Below are positions 6,656 through 12,428 of a DNA stretch of 12,428 nt, one piece after another. The notes beneath the pieces are model-generated. The model was given only the letters and a program-made list of their open reading frames with translations. It was not told the origin of the DNA and ran no database searches. How positions within the stretch are numbered: the stretch's first letter is position 1; every line of letters begins with the position of its first letter. The position numbers were made by a program, and so were the translations under genes. This stretch comes from Methanobacteriaceae archaeon UBA349 (GTDB taxonomy: Archaea; Methanobacteriota; Methanobacteria; Methanobacteriales; Methanobacteriaceae), in contig DAWK01000085.1 in assembly GCA_002509745.1 (NCBI GenBank), positions 1,930 through 14,357 of the forward strand. Reading direction: 5' to 3'.

Positions 6656-6940
6656 ATGATTAAAGAAGAAATTATAGCAAAAATAGAAGAATGTAAATGT
6701 TTTGAAGAAGTTGAATACCCCGAAGAAAACCTGGATGGAAAAACATTTAATGTGAATAATGACCCCGTGACCTTGATAGTTAATAAAGTTAGTATAGGAC
6801 CTGTAGTTTCCATTGATACTGTTGGTAAGGCCATTCACGTTTGGATTAACCCCTATTTTGTAGGATTTGAGTTCAATGAACCAGTGCTTACCGTGGCCAT
6901 TAGTTATGAGGAAGTAGATGAATTTGAGATTGTTGATTGA
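6656..6940 (+). CDS. Small acidic protein of unknown function
   Basis: A 94-residue, strongly acidic protein I do not recognise. It starts with an amphipathic helix MIKEEIIAKIEECKCFEEVE holding two cysteines (13 and 15), then alternates strand-like segments: TFNVNNDPVTLIVNKVSIG, VVSIDTVGKAIHVWINP and PVLTVAISYEEVDEFEIVD. The pattern suggests a small alpha+beta cytosolic domain with no membrane or signal segment. The start at 6656 has only a weak GGG eight bases upstream; an antisense frame across the same stretch lacks any family-like pattern, so I keep this strand. It is followed by an archaeal-style T-rich end (6951-6980). Confidence 0.6.
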   Translation: MIKEEIIAKIEECKCFEEVEYPEENLDGKTFNVNNDPVTLIVNKVSIGPVVSIDTVGKAIHVWINPYFVGFEFNEPVLTVAISYEEVDEFEIVD

Positions 6941-6950
6941 TTAAAGCTGA

Positions 6951-6980
6951 TTTTTTCTATTTTTTATATAATTTTTCTTT
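6951..6980 (+). terminator. T-rich terminator
   Basis: Three T-runs (6951-6956, 6960-6965, 6972-6980) follow the small acidic gene within 40 bases of its stop. Closely spaced U-tracts are the usual archaeal termination signal. No hairpin is seen. Confidence 0.5.
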
Positions 6981-7012
6981 GAATAGTATTAAAATTTTAA
7001 TTTTAACCAAAA

Positions 7013-7022
7013 TCTTTATAAG
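7013..7022 (+). promoter_or_regulatory. TATA box of the tetR-type gene
   Basis: TTTATAAG at 7015-7022 is the clearest TATA-like element in the gap. It predicts a transcript start near 7043-7046, just upstream of the half-site cluster, and a leader of about 70 bases before the ATG at 7115. Confidence 0.45.
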
Positions 7023-7027
7023 TTATC

Positions 7028-7083
7028 ATGACCACAGTTTATGTAACTGACCCATGAGTCATAGATAAGATTGGTGAGTCATA
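7028..7083 (+). promoter_or_regulatory. Operator-like cluster of TGACYCAT / ATGRGTCA half-sites
   Basis: TGACCCATGAGTCA (7048-7061) is a 14-base palindrome with 12 matching positions. Its right half TGAGTCATA (7055-7063) is repeated exactly as a direct repeat at 7075-7083, 20 bases (about two helical turns) downstream, and a partial left half ATGACCAC lies at 7028-7035, also about 20 bases upstream of the palindrome. The cluster sits at or just after the predicted transcript start of the TetR-family gene, the classic place for autorepression. The protein that binds is inferred, not shown. Confidence 0.5.
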
Positions 7084-7114
7084 TGATGTTAAGTTATGGC
7101 ATTTAGGTGAAATC

Positions 7115-7759
7115 ATGTCACTTGCAAAATGGAAGGAAAGAGAAAGAGAACAGCGTCAGAGCGATATTATTGATGCTGCTAGGAAAATAATTACGGATAA
7201 GGACTTTGATAAAATTTCAATGAATGAAATAGCCAGAGAGGTCGGCCTTGGAAAAAGTACGCTTTATATTTATTTTAAAAATAAGGAATCATTGTACTTT
7301 GCCATAGTCTTACGTGGTATTCGTATTTGGGCCAAAATGATTAAAGAAGAGGTTAAAAAAGGAAATAGTGGTTTTGAAAAGTTTGTGTTATATGGAAAAG
7401 CAAATAGAGAGTTTTCTAATCAATATCCAGATTATTTCAGGCTCCTGTATTCACCCACATCCATTAAAAAACAATTTGATATGGATAAAATGAACAGTAG
7501 TGAGGATTTCCAGGAAGTACAGGCATTATTCAAAGAAATAATGTTCATAGGAATAGATTCCATACAAAAAGGAATCGATGAAGGTGAAATAAGGCCAGAG
7601 GTGGATCCAACTGAAGCCATGATTCTCCTATCCATAATCTTTAATGGTATGGTGAATATGGGCGACTGGAGCAAAGATATCCTGGAAAGCAAGGGAATCG
7701 ATGGAGAGAAATTTAACAACGATGTAGGAGATTTATTTCTCCACATGTTAATGAAATAG
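7115..7759 (+). CDS. TetR/AcrR-family transcriptional regulator
   Basis: A 214-residue protein, normal for TetR. The N-terminal DNA-binding domain covers about residues 14-62: a first helix SDIIDAARKIITDKDFDK, then the HTH ISMNEIAREVGLGKSTLYIY (34-53) and the family-typical YFKNKESLYFAIVLRG. Residues 70-214 form the variable helical ligand-binding and dimer domain, rich in Met and Ile, so the inducer is probably hydrophobic. The ATG at 7115 has AGGTGA (7105-7110) four bases upstream. Upstream DNA carries a palindrome and matching direct repeats fitting autoregulation. The DUF169 gene and the MFS exporter downstream on the same strand are the likely targets, giving a ligand-induced efflux module; this regulatory link is inference from gene order. 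Confidence 0.92.
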   Translation: MSLAKWKEREREQRQSDIIDAARKIITDKDFDKISMNEIAREVGLGKSTLYIYFKNKESLYFAIVLRGIRIWAKMIKEEVKKGNSGFEKFVLYGKANREFSNQYPDYFRLLYSPTSIKKQFDMDKMNSSEDFQEVQALFKEIMFIGIDSIQKGIDEGEIRPEVDPTEAMILLSIIFNGMVNMGDWSKDILESKGIDGEKFNNDVGDLFLHMLMK

Positions 7760-7777
7760 AGAATATATTGAGATACT

Positions 7778-7803
7778 TATATTAAAATTCATGGCATTGG
7801 TGA
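7778..7803 (+). promoter_or_regulatory. Promoter of the DUF169 gene with a TTGGTGA element
   Basis: TTATATTA at 7778-7785 is a TATA candidate predicting a start near 7806-7810. TTGGTGA at 7797-7803 lies between it and that start, 43 bases before the ATG, too far to be a ribosome binding site. The same element occurs upstream of neighbouring genes (6468, 7071 and, inverted, 8592). Confidence 0.35.
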
Positions 7804-7846
7804 ATTAAGTAAATTAAAGTTGTTTATTCAGTAAAGAGGTGTTAAA

Positions 7847-8533
7847 ATGGATTACAATGAATTAGGTGAGAATTTAAGTGAAATGTTGAAATTAGAGAAT
7901 GAACCAGTGGCCATAGGATGGTCTGTGAAAGAGCCCCGAAACGTGGAAAAGGAAGAAGGAAAATCCCGATTCTGTGCAAAACTTAGAAAAGCCATGCAGG
8001 GCGAAATATTCTATTCCACACTGGAAGAGGAAGAATGTATGGGTGGTGCTAGATATTCCGGGCTTAAAGACATGGCCGAATACCCGGCCAATGTACAAAG
8101 TGGTGCTTTTATGGTTCCCCGCGGTTTATATAAAAACATTCCTGCGGTGCAGCGCTCCAGACAAAATGAAACCTACATAGAACCTGGAATTTTTAGTTCC
8201 GTGGTTTTTGCTCCTTTAAAAAAAGCTGAATTTGAAGTAGATGTGATATTTATACTCTGCAATGCCAAGCAAGGCATGGAAATACTTCACGCCAATACCT
8301 ATGATTCTGGAGAACACGGACTGGGCGCCGATGCAGTTCCCATGTGCAGTTCCATGGCGGCCACCCCGTATATGGCTGGAAAAGTCACTTATGGGTTCGG
8401 TGATGTGGCCGCCAGGCAGAGTATGGGCCTCACTCCAGAAGAAATCATGGTTAGTATTCCTGCCAGCGATTTATCTCGTATAGTCTCTAATTTAGAAGAA
8501 ATGCGGACTAAAGTCTTATTTAAGGAAGAATGA
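7847..8533 (+). CDS. DUF169 family protein
   Basis: A 228-residue soluble protein with the layout of DUF169 (COG2043), a family of unknown function common in methanogens and anaerobes. Seen directly: the opening ENEPVAIGW strand typical of the family, cysteines at 43 (SRFCAKLRKAMQGE) and 64 (EEECMGGARYSGL), Cys138 (FILCNAKQG) and Cys167 (VPMCSSMAATPYMAGK), and the closing TPEEIMVSIPASDL. The spacing C-x20-C and the later C-S resemble a metal or cofactor site, but I know of no proven ligand. The ATG has AGAGGTG six bases upstream. It lies 87 bases after the TetR gene and 122 before the MFS exporter, so it may belong to the regulated module; whether it chemically handles the exported compound is speculation. 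Confidence 0.88.
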   Translation: MDYNELGENLSEMLKLENEPVAIGWSVKEPRNVEKEEGKSRFCAKLRKAMQGEIFYSTLEEEECMGGARYSGLKDMAEYPANVQSGAFMVPRGLYKNIPAVQRSRQNETYIEPGIFSSVVFAPLKKAEFEVDVIFILCNAKQGMEILHANTYDSGEHGLGADAVPMCSSMAATPYMAGKVTYGFGDVAARQSMGLTPEEIMVSIPASDLSRIVSNLEEMRTKVLFKEE

Positions 8534-8542
8534 TAACTCAAC

Positions 8543-8566
8543 AAATAAAATTTATTTTATCTTTTT
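8543..8566 (+). terminator. AT stem and T-run after the DUF169 gene
   Basis: AAATAAA (8543-8549) and TTTATTT (8551-8557) are complementary and are followed by a T5 run at 8562-8566. The stem is pure A/T and so weak, but with the T-run it fits an archaeal gene end 10 bases after the stop. Confidence 0.3.
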
Positions 8567-8591
8567 GAATAACGTGATTAAAGAATTAAAG

Positions 8592-8616
8592 CTCACCAAG
8601 AATCGTAAAAAACGAT
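8592..8616 (+). promoter_or_regulatory. Possible control elements before the MFS gene
   Basis: CTCACCAA at 8592-8599 is the reverse complement of the TTGGTGAG element seen at 6468 and 7071. Immediately after it, ATCGT and ACGAT (8602-8606, 8612-8616) flank five A, a short inverted repeat. Both lie 40-65 bases before the exporter start. Function is inferred from position and recurrence only. Confidence 0.3.
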
Positions 8617-8655
8617 AAAAACCGTATCTGTAAAAATAGGCCACCCGTGATAACA

Positions 8656-10125
8656 ATGACTTATGAAACCCCCTATAACCTTGCTAAAGATAAAATAATT
8701 ATGATCATGGCCGGACTAATGGTTGGTCTTTTGGTAGCGGCCTTTGATTACTCCATCATGGCCACGGCTATGCCCCGGGTCATTAGCAGTCTGCAGGGCA
8801 TGGAATATTATGTATGGCCCTTTAGCACTTACATGTTAACCTCCACCATTGCTATAATCATTTTTGGTAAATTATCAGATATTTATGGTAGAAAACATAT
8901 TTTAATTACGGGAATCATCATCTTTGTTATAAGTTCCATCCTGTGTGGTTTTTCCACTAATATATTTCAATTGATATTATTTAGAGGAATTCAAGGAATT
9001 GGAGGCGGAATTTTAATATCTCTCCCCTTTATCATAGTGGGAGAAATTTTCAGTGCCCGAAAAAGGGCCAAGTACCTGGGAATAATGGCCACTGTATTTG
9101 CCCTGGCCGATGTTTTAGGACCTGTTCTGGGAGGCGTAATTACGGATAATTTTGGCTGGAGAGGAGTGTTTTTTGTAAATGTTCCCATTGGAATCATGGC
9201 CGTGGGCCTGATTCTCTATTCAATTCCCAATTTCAAATTACCAGATATTAAAAAAGTCATTGATTATTCAGGAATCATTACCTTTACTTTAGCTTTAAGT
9301 TCCATGTTCCTGGCCTTAACCTTTGTGGGAGATCTAAATGCCCATCCCTTATTTGAGATAGTAGGGCTCTTTTTATTTTCATTGGCCATGTTTGTATTGT
9401 TTATCCGGGCTGAGAAAAAAGCGGTGGAACCGATTTTACCACTGAGGTTATTTAAAAATTCAATATTCAGCATTTCATCAATAGAAAGTTTATTGTCCGC
9501 CGCATTGATGTTCAGTGGAGTAATTTACGTCCCCTTATTTGCCCAGGGCGTTTTAGGCATGAGTGCTACAGATTCCGGGCTTTTAATGATTCCCATGCTT
9601 TTTAGTCTTACCCTGGCCTCTATAATCACCGGGCAAATCATATCCTGGAGAGGGAAATATAAAAACCTGGTCATTGCTGAATTTATTATAATTGGAATAG
9701 GAGTGGTGCTTCTCTCTACCATGAATGCTGATACGCCGTATTATCTACTGGTAGCATATTCCACTATTCTGGGTATTGGTTCTGGAATGGCCTATCCTTT
9801 ATTCAATATAACTGCCCAGAATGCATTTACCCTGCGAGATATCGGTATTGTGACTGCTTCCATGCGGTTTTTCAGAAATATTGGGACTATTGTGTTTGTT
9901 CCCATATTTGGATACATTATGAACCTCACCCTGATGAGTTCGGCCGCTACTTTAGGTAAAACTCAAGCTCTGGTGACTTCTATCCAGAATATTTTCTTCT
10001 TGGCCATTATACTGGCCCTGGTAGGATTAATAGTGGCCTTCTTCCTTAAAGAAATACCTTTAGGTGAAGATTCACCGGTATCTCAGGAGGAAGTTCCTGA
10101 CGGGCTGGTAGAGAAAGCAGAATAA
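8656..10125 (+). CDS. MFS drug exporter, DHA2 (14-TMS, EmrB/QacA-like)
   Basis: An integral membrane antiporter of 489 residues with hydrophobic segments consistent with 14 helices. Family marks, numbered from ATG 8656: motif D1 region AAFDYSIMATAMPRVISSL (28-46) with Asp31 in helix 1, motif A GKLSDIYGRK (71-80), the FRGIQGIGGG helix-4 motif (109-118) and motif C around GPVLGGVITDNFGWRGVFF (155-173). These place it with proton-driven exporters of hydrophobic or cationic compounds; the actual substrate is unknown. An in-frame GTG at 8647 could start the protein three residues earlier, but GTGAT there looks better as the ribosome binding site for ATG 8656. The C-terminal tail is acidic (SQEEVPDGLVEKAE). 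Its place behind a TetR gene and DUF169 supports induced efflux. Confidence 0.92.
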   Translation: MTYETPYNLAKDKIIMIMAGLMVGLLVAAFDYSIMATAMPRVISSLQGMEYYVWPFSTYMLTSTIAIIIFGKLSDIYGRKHILITGIIIFVISSILCGFSTNIFQLILFRGIQGIGGGILISLPFIIVGEIFSARKRAKYLGIMATVFALADVLGPVLGGVITDNFGWRGVFFVNVPIGIMAVGLILYSIPNFKLPDIKKVIDYSGIITFTLALSSMFLALTFVGDLNAHPLFEIVGLFLFSLAMFVLFIRAEKKAVEPILPLRLFKNSIFSISSIESLLSAALMFSGVIYVPLFAQGVLGMSATDSGLLMIPMLFSLTLASIITGQIISWRGKYKNLVIAEFIIIGIGVVLLSTMNADTPYYLLVAYSTILGIGSGMAYPLFNITAQNAFTLRDIGIVTASMRFFRNIGTIVFVPIFGYIMNLTLMSSAATLGKTQALVTSIQNIFFLAIILALVGLIVAFFLKEIPLGEDSPVSQEEVPDGLVEKAE

Positions 10126-10141
10126 TTATTTTAATTTTTAA

Positions 10142-10153
10142 TTTAGTATAATA
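10142..10153 (+). promoter_or_regulatory. Candidate TATA box for dapB
   Basis: TTTAGTATAATA lies 43 bases before the dapB ATG, so a start near 10170-10175 and a leader of about 25 bases holding GGAGAT (10182-10187) would follow. T-rich DNA just before it (10131-10139) may end the exporter transcript, making dapB its own unit. Confidence 0.3.
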
Positions 10154-10195
10154 ACTGAGCATGGCCCTTAAATTTGTAAATGGAGATAGAACAAG

Positions 10196-11014
10196 ATGAT
10201 TAAAATAGCAGTAACTGGTGCTAATGGAAGAATGGGCACTAAAATAATTAAAAACATTCTAAAACAGGACGATATGGAACTGGTGGCGGCCCTGGGATCA
10301 CCAGACACTCCACTGGAAGGAAAAGATGTGGGGGAAGTAATAGGTGTAGGAAATATAGGTGTTCCTATAAATGGTGCCCAAAAACTTTTCGAGGTTTTAA
10401 AGGAAAAAAGGCCTGATGTTCTCCTTGATTTCACCAGGGCCCATATCGCCACTCACAACATTAAAATTTCAGCAGAATGCGGAGTTAATGTAGTGGTAGG
10501 CACCACTGGATTATCAGATGAACAATTAGCTGAAATAAGGGAAGCTGTAGAAAAAAATAGGATAAAAGCAGTCATCTCACCTAACATGGCCATAGGGGTG
10601 AATGTATTCTTTAAAGTCATTGAAGATCTGGCCAAGATTCTAAATGATTATGATATGGAAATAATAGAAGCCCACCACCAGCATAAAGCAGATGCACCAT
10701 CAGGAACTGCCCTTAAAGCTTATGAAATCATAGCCCAGGCACTGGGAAGAGATAAAGATGATACTTTTGTCCCTGGTAGGCAGGGAATGGTAGGGGAGCG
10801 AACTCCTGGAGAAATAGGAATACATGCCGTCCGTGGTGGAGACATCATAGGCGATCACACCGTACTCTTTGCCGGAGAAGGGGAACGGATAGAAATAACT
10901 CACCGGGCCCACAGCCGACAGTCATTTGTGACTGGGGCCATGAAGGCCGTTAGATATTTAGATAGGGCCCCTGCTGGGGTGGTGTGTGATATGGGTGATG
11001 TTTTGGATATCTAA
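10196..11014 (+). CDS. dapB: 4-hydroxy-tetrahydrodipicolinate reductase
   Basis: DapB reduces hydroxy-tetrahydrodipicolinate with NAD(P)H in the diaminopimelate/lysine pathway, in the cytosol. The 272-residue length is standard. Residues 1-14 hold the Rossmann motif VTGANGRMG; the catalytic region EAHHQHKADAPSGTALK (158-174) gives the general acid His160 and Lys164, equivalent to His159/Lys163 of the E. coli enzyme, and DAPSGTA binds substrate. GRQGMVGERTPGEIGIHAVR and GGDIIGDHTVLFAGEGERIE are typical C-terminal family segments. After the second strand it reads AALGSPDTP, without the acidic residue E. coli uses for NADH, so NADPH preference is plausible. The ATG has GGAGAT eight bases upstream. 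No other lysine genes adjoin it, so here dapB stands apart. Its stop overlaps the stop of the convergent gene by four bases. Confidence 0.97.
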   Translation: MIKIAVTGANGRMGTKIIKNILKQDDMELVAALGSPDTPLEGKDVGEVIGVGNIGVPINGAQKLFEVLKEKRPDVLLDFTRAHIATHNIKISAECGVNVVVGTTGLSDEQLAEIREAVEKNRIKAVISPNMAIGVNVFFKVIEDLAKILNDYDMEIIEAHHQHKADAPSGTALKAYEIIAQALGRDKDDTFVPGRQGMVGERTPGEIGIHAVRGGDIIGDHTVLFAGEGERIEITHRAHSRQSFVTGAMKAVRYLDRAPAGVVCDMGDVLDI

Positions 11015-11826
11015 TTTCTATTTATTTCAATTTTGGTATATTTTTCAGTTAATTCATATATTTTTCTAAGATAGATATCAGATTTCTCATAAAATAATAT
11101 TTCTGGTTTGATATTTGCTTCAAATTCATTAATAGAATTAATATATTTTATAAATTCGGATATTACAGTTCTAATATTCTCCGGAATAAAATAAAATTTT
11201 TTAATATCGTCTTGAATTTTTTCTAATCCATAAAAAATATTCATTCTAAAATCTAAAATATATGCATCTGAGCTTTGAATTCTGTCATAATCATAATAAA
11301 TAGATCCACTATTTCGGTATAATAACTCATAAATTTCAAGCATTACATCTCGTTCCCGATCAAATATTAATTGTTTCTCTAATTGTTTTTCACTATGTTC
11401 TAATTGTTTTTTTGATTGTTGCTCATTATGTTTGAATTGTTTTCTTAATTGTTCAATAGAATTTTTATATTGCACTGATGATTGTTGCATCATTTGATTT
11501 TTTTGATCATATAACTGTACTGTCAGTCTTTCATTCGCTGAGCGTATTTGATTTATGCTCCGTATATCATTTCTATAGTTTGAATAAAATGTTCCTGAAA
11601 TAGCAATACTTGCCGTGAATAGTGCTATTGAATTAGCTAAATTAAACCCAGGATTATATTCATTTTTAATTACGCTAAAATAAACTAAAACATTGATAAT
11701 TATTAATATTAATGGAATTAAAATCATTAAAATCGTTATAAAACTTACAGTGTTATTATGTCTCCAAAATGAGGATTCTAACTCAGTTTCATCACTATTT
11801 TCTAATTTTTTATCATCTTTTTTCAT
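11011..11826 (-). CDS. Two-helix membrane protein with hendecad coiled coil
   Basis: I recognise no family for this 271-residue protein. Visible order: charged cytosolic tail (1-27), membrane helix 1 at about 28-51 (ITILMILIPLILIIINVLVY), membrane helix 2 at about 63-82, a long coiled coil at about 84-165 and a helical C-terminal domain rich in Tyr, Ile and Asp (166-271). In the coiled coil an 11-residue unit repeats: KQFKHNEQQSK (129-139), KQLEHSEKQLE (140-150), KQLIFDRERDV (151-161). Both termini are probably cytosolic. The ATG has AAGGGGAT five bases upstream. Base composition is far more AT-rich than the convergent dapB (some 60-base lines are only about 20% GC), a sign of an accessory or transferred gene. 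Membrane-anchored coiled-coil proteins of this kind occur among phage-defence effectors, but nothing here proves that. Confidence 0.75.
   Translation of the reverse strand: MKKDDKKLENSDETELESSFWRHNNTVSFITILMILIPLILIIINVLVYFSVIKNEYNPGFNLANSIALFTASIAISGTFYSNYRNDIRSINQIRSANERLTVQLYDQKNQMMQQSSVQYKNSIEQLRKQFKHNEQQSKKQLEHSEKQLEKQLIFDRERDVMLEIYELLYRNSGSIYYDYDRIQSSDAYILDFRMNIFYGLEKIQDDIKKFYFIPENIRTVISEFIKYINSINEFEANIKPEILFYEKSDIYLRKIYELTEKYTKIEINRN
11344..11442 (-). repeat. 33-base coding repeat (hendecad units)
   Basis: Three units of 33 bases encode the 11-residue KQL-type repeats of the coiled coil; the related words CTAATTG and TTGTTTTT recur along the stretch. The first two units agree well in protein, the third only at its start. 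Such repeats grow and shrink by slippage, so length may vary between strains. Confidence 0.5.
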
Positions 11827-11889
11827 AATATCCCCTTAATATCATAATATTTTTCTATAATAAAATAATTTTCTGGTGGGGTTTAAATC

Positions 11890-12036
11890 TTGATAATAAG
11901 AAATTGTAGCAATAATTGGATTCATTATTTAGGAAATAAAACTATTCAAATGCTCAATCTAATAGGAGTAGTTCATTCGGAATCACTAGTAGAATATAAC
12001 GCCAAAATACTCGCAAAAATGAAACACCCTAATTAA
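11890..12036 (+). CDS. Doubtful small ORF, TTG start
   Basis: A 48-residue frame from TTG 11890 (internal ATG at 11950, giving 28 residues, [20 protein letters not shown] and on) lies between two leftward genes. GGTGGGG at 11875-11881 is eight bases before the TTG, which is the only support. No family resemblance is clear. It overlaps the end of the leftward DUF1801 gene by eight bases. Confidence 0.15.
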   Translation: MIIRNCSNNWIHYLGNKTIQMLNLIGVVHSESLVEYNAKILAKMKHPN

Positions 12037-12388
12037 CAGCCCTCTTAACCAACTCAATAACCCTGGCCTCTTCCTCGGCCCCCAATTCCATAATAGCAAA
12101 GGCCGTGGGCCACATATGGCCTTCATCGAGGTTGGCATTTTCATTGAAGCCTAAGGTGGAGTACCTTGTTTTGAACTTCTGCGAGTTTTGGAAAAAGCAG
12201 ATGACCTTGCTGTCCTTGGAATAGGCCGGCATTCCGTACCAGAGTCTCGGTGTGAGGTCTGGTGCAGTGGCCTTGATGATCTCGTGGATTCGCTGTCCCA
12301 TGGCCCGATCTGGTTCGGGCATCTCGGCGATCTTGGCCAGTACCATGTTTTCTGCTTCTTCATTTTTTTGTTTAGTTGTTTTTTTCAT
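12029..12388 (-). CDS. DUF1801-family protein, GC-rich, probably acquired
   Basis: A 119-residue protein of the DUF1801 superfamily but of a different subgroup from the one at 145-510. Marks: helical start with [20 protein letters not shown] (about 21-40), [20 protein letters not shown] with the conserved GMP (54-56), the strand [17 protein letters not shown] and a C-terminal [11 protein letters not shown] helix. This subgroup is one I associate with many bacteria; its function is unproven. The start ATG has GGGGTGA five bases upstream. Counted over 12061-12360, GC is about 53%, against roughly 20-25% in the adjacent coiled-coil gene and under 50% in dapB, so codon use is foreign to its neighbours and lateral transfer from a GC-richer bacterium is likely. 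The lead-in DNA is local in style, AT-rich with a native-looking ribosome binding site. Confidence 0.85.
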   Translation of the reverse strand: MKKTTKQKNEEAENMVLAKIAEMPEPDRAMGQRIHEIIKATAPDLTPRLWYGMPAYSKDSKVICFFQNSQKFKTRYSTLGFNENANLDEGHMWPTAFAIMELGAEEEARVIELVKRAVN

Positions 12389-12428
12389 GAATTCACCCCA
12401 AATATATGAAAAAAATAATTAATTCACT

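Noticed and set aside
6565..6838. Minus-strand frames opposite the 94-aa gene
   Set aside because: They are rich in Phe, Ser and Ile as expected from the complement of an acidic, Glu-rich gene, and have no ribosome binding site.
11344..11470. Repeated TAATTGTTTTT words as a CRISPR or regulatory repeat array
   Set aside because: The repeats have no unique spacers, sit inside a reading frame and keep an 11-codon period, so they are protein repeats.
12188..12409. Plus-strand and alternate minus-strand frames over the GC-rich DUF1801 gene
   Set aside because: The chosen frame alone carries the family motif WYGMPAY and a good ribosome binding site; the others are by-products of high GC.

Overview
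The window looks like the chromosome of a methanogenic archaeon, probably a Methanobacterium-type member of the Methanobacteriales. The reasons are AT-rich intergenic DNA, Shine-Dalgarno sites of the GGTGA/GGGGTGAT type, TATA-like boxes upstream of genes, T-run gene ends, and a DapB of the kind I associate with that group. This placement is inference; no rRNA or methanogenesis gene is present. It reads as an accessory region with one housekeeping gene (dapB).

Left part (1-2353): a truncated leftward gene at the edge, a DUF1801 protein, a class I SAM methyltransferase, and two VOC-superfamily genes in a row (1313-1661 and 1934-2353). Each VOC gene is broken by two frameshifts but is otherwise readable to its natural end.

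Middle-left (2391-5630, minus strand): a three-gene operon. It encodes an acetoacetate decarboxylase-like protein (GTG start), a short-chain dehydrogenase/reductase (start overlapping or closely following the upstream stop) and a membrane protein built from two tandem copies of one unit (TTG start with a good ribosome binding site). A perfect 8+4+8 inverted repeat overlaps the likely promoter, and a hairpin plus T-tract lies downstream. The ADC-SDR pair suggests metabolism of a keto acid or ketone; the substrate cannot be read from sequence.

Middle (5580-6940): a 336-base AT-rich gap, an unrecognised 163-aa protein whose C-terminal part weakly resembles a cyclin-fold/HTH segment of TFB, and an acidic 94-aa protein of unknown function.

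Middle-right (7013-10125): a TetR-family repressor with a cluster of half-sites just downstream of its likely transcription start, then a DUF169 protein and a 14-helix DHA2-type MFS exporter. This looks like a regulated efflux module. An 8-base motif, TTGGTGAG or a one-mismatch form, recurs in four intergenic regions here and may be a shared regulatory site.

Right part (10196-12428): dapB (lysine/diaminopimelate pathway) converges on and overlaps by 4 bases a very AT-rich gene for a two-helix membrane protein with a hendecad coiled coil. Beyond it lies a second DUF1801-family gene of about 53% GC, far above its surroundings and probably acquired by lateral transfer. No tRNA, rRNA, CRISPR array or insertion sequence was seen.
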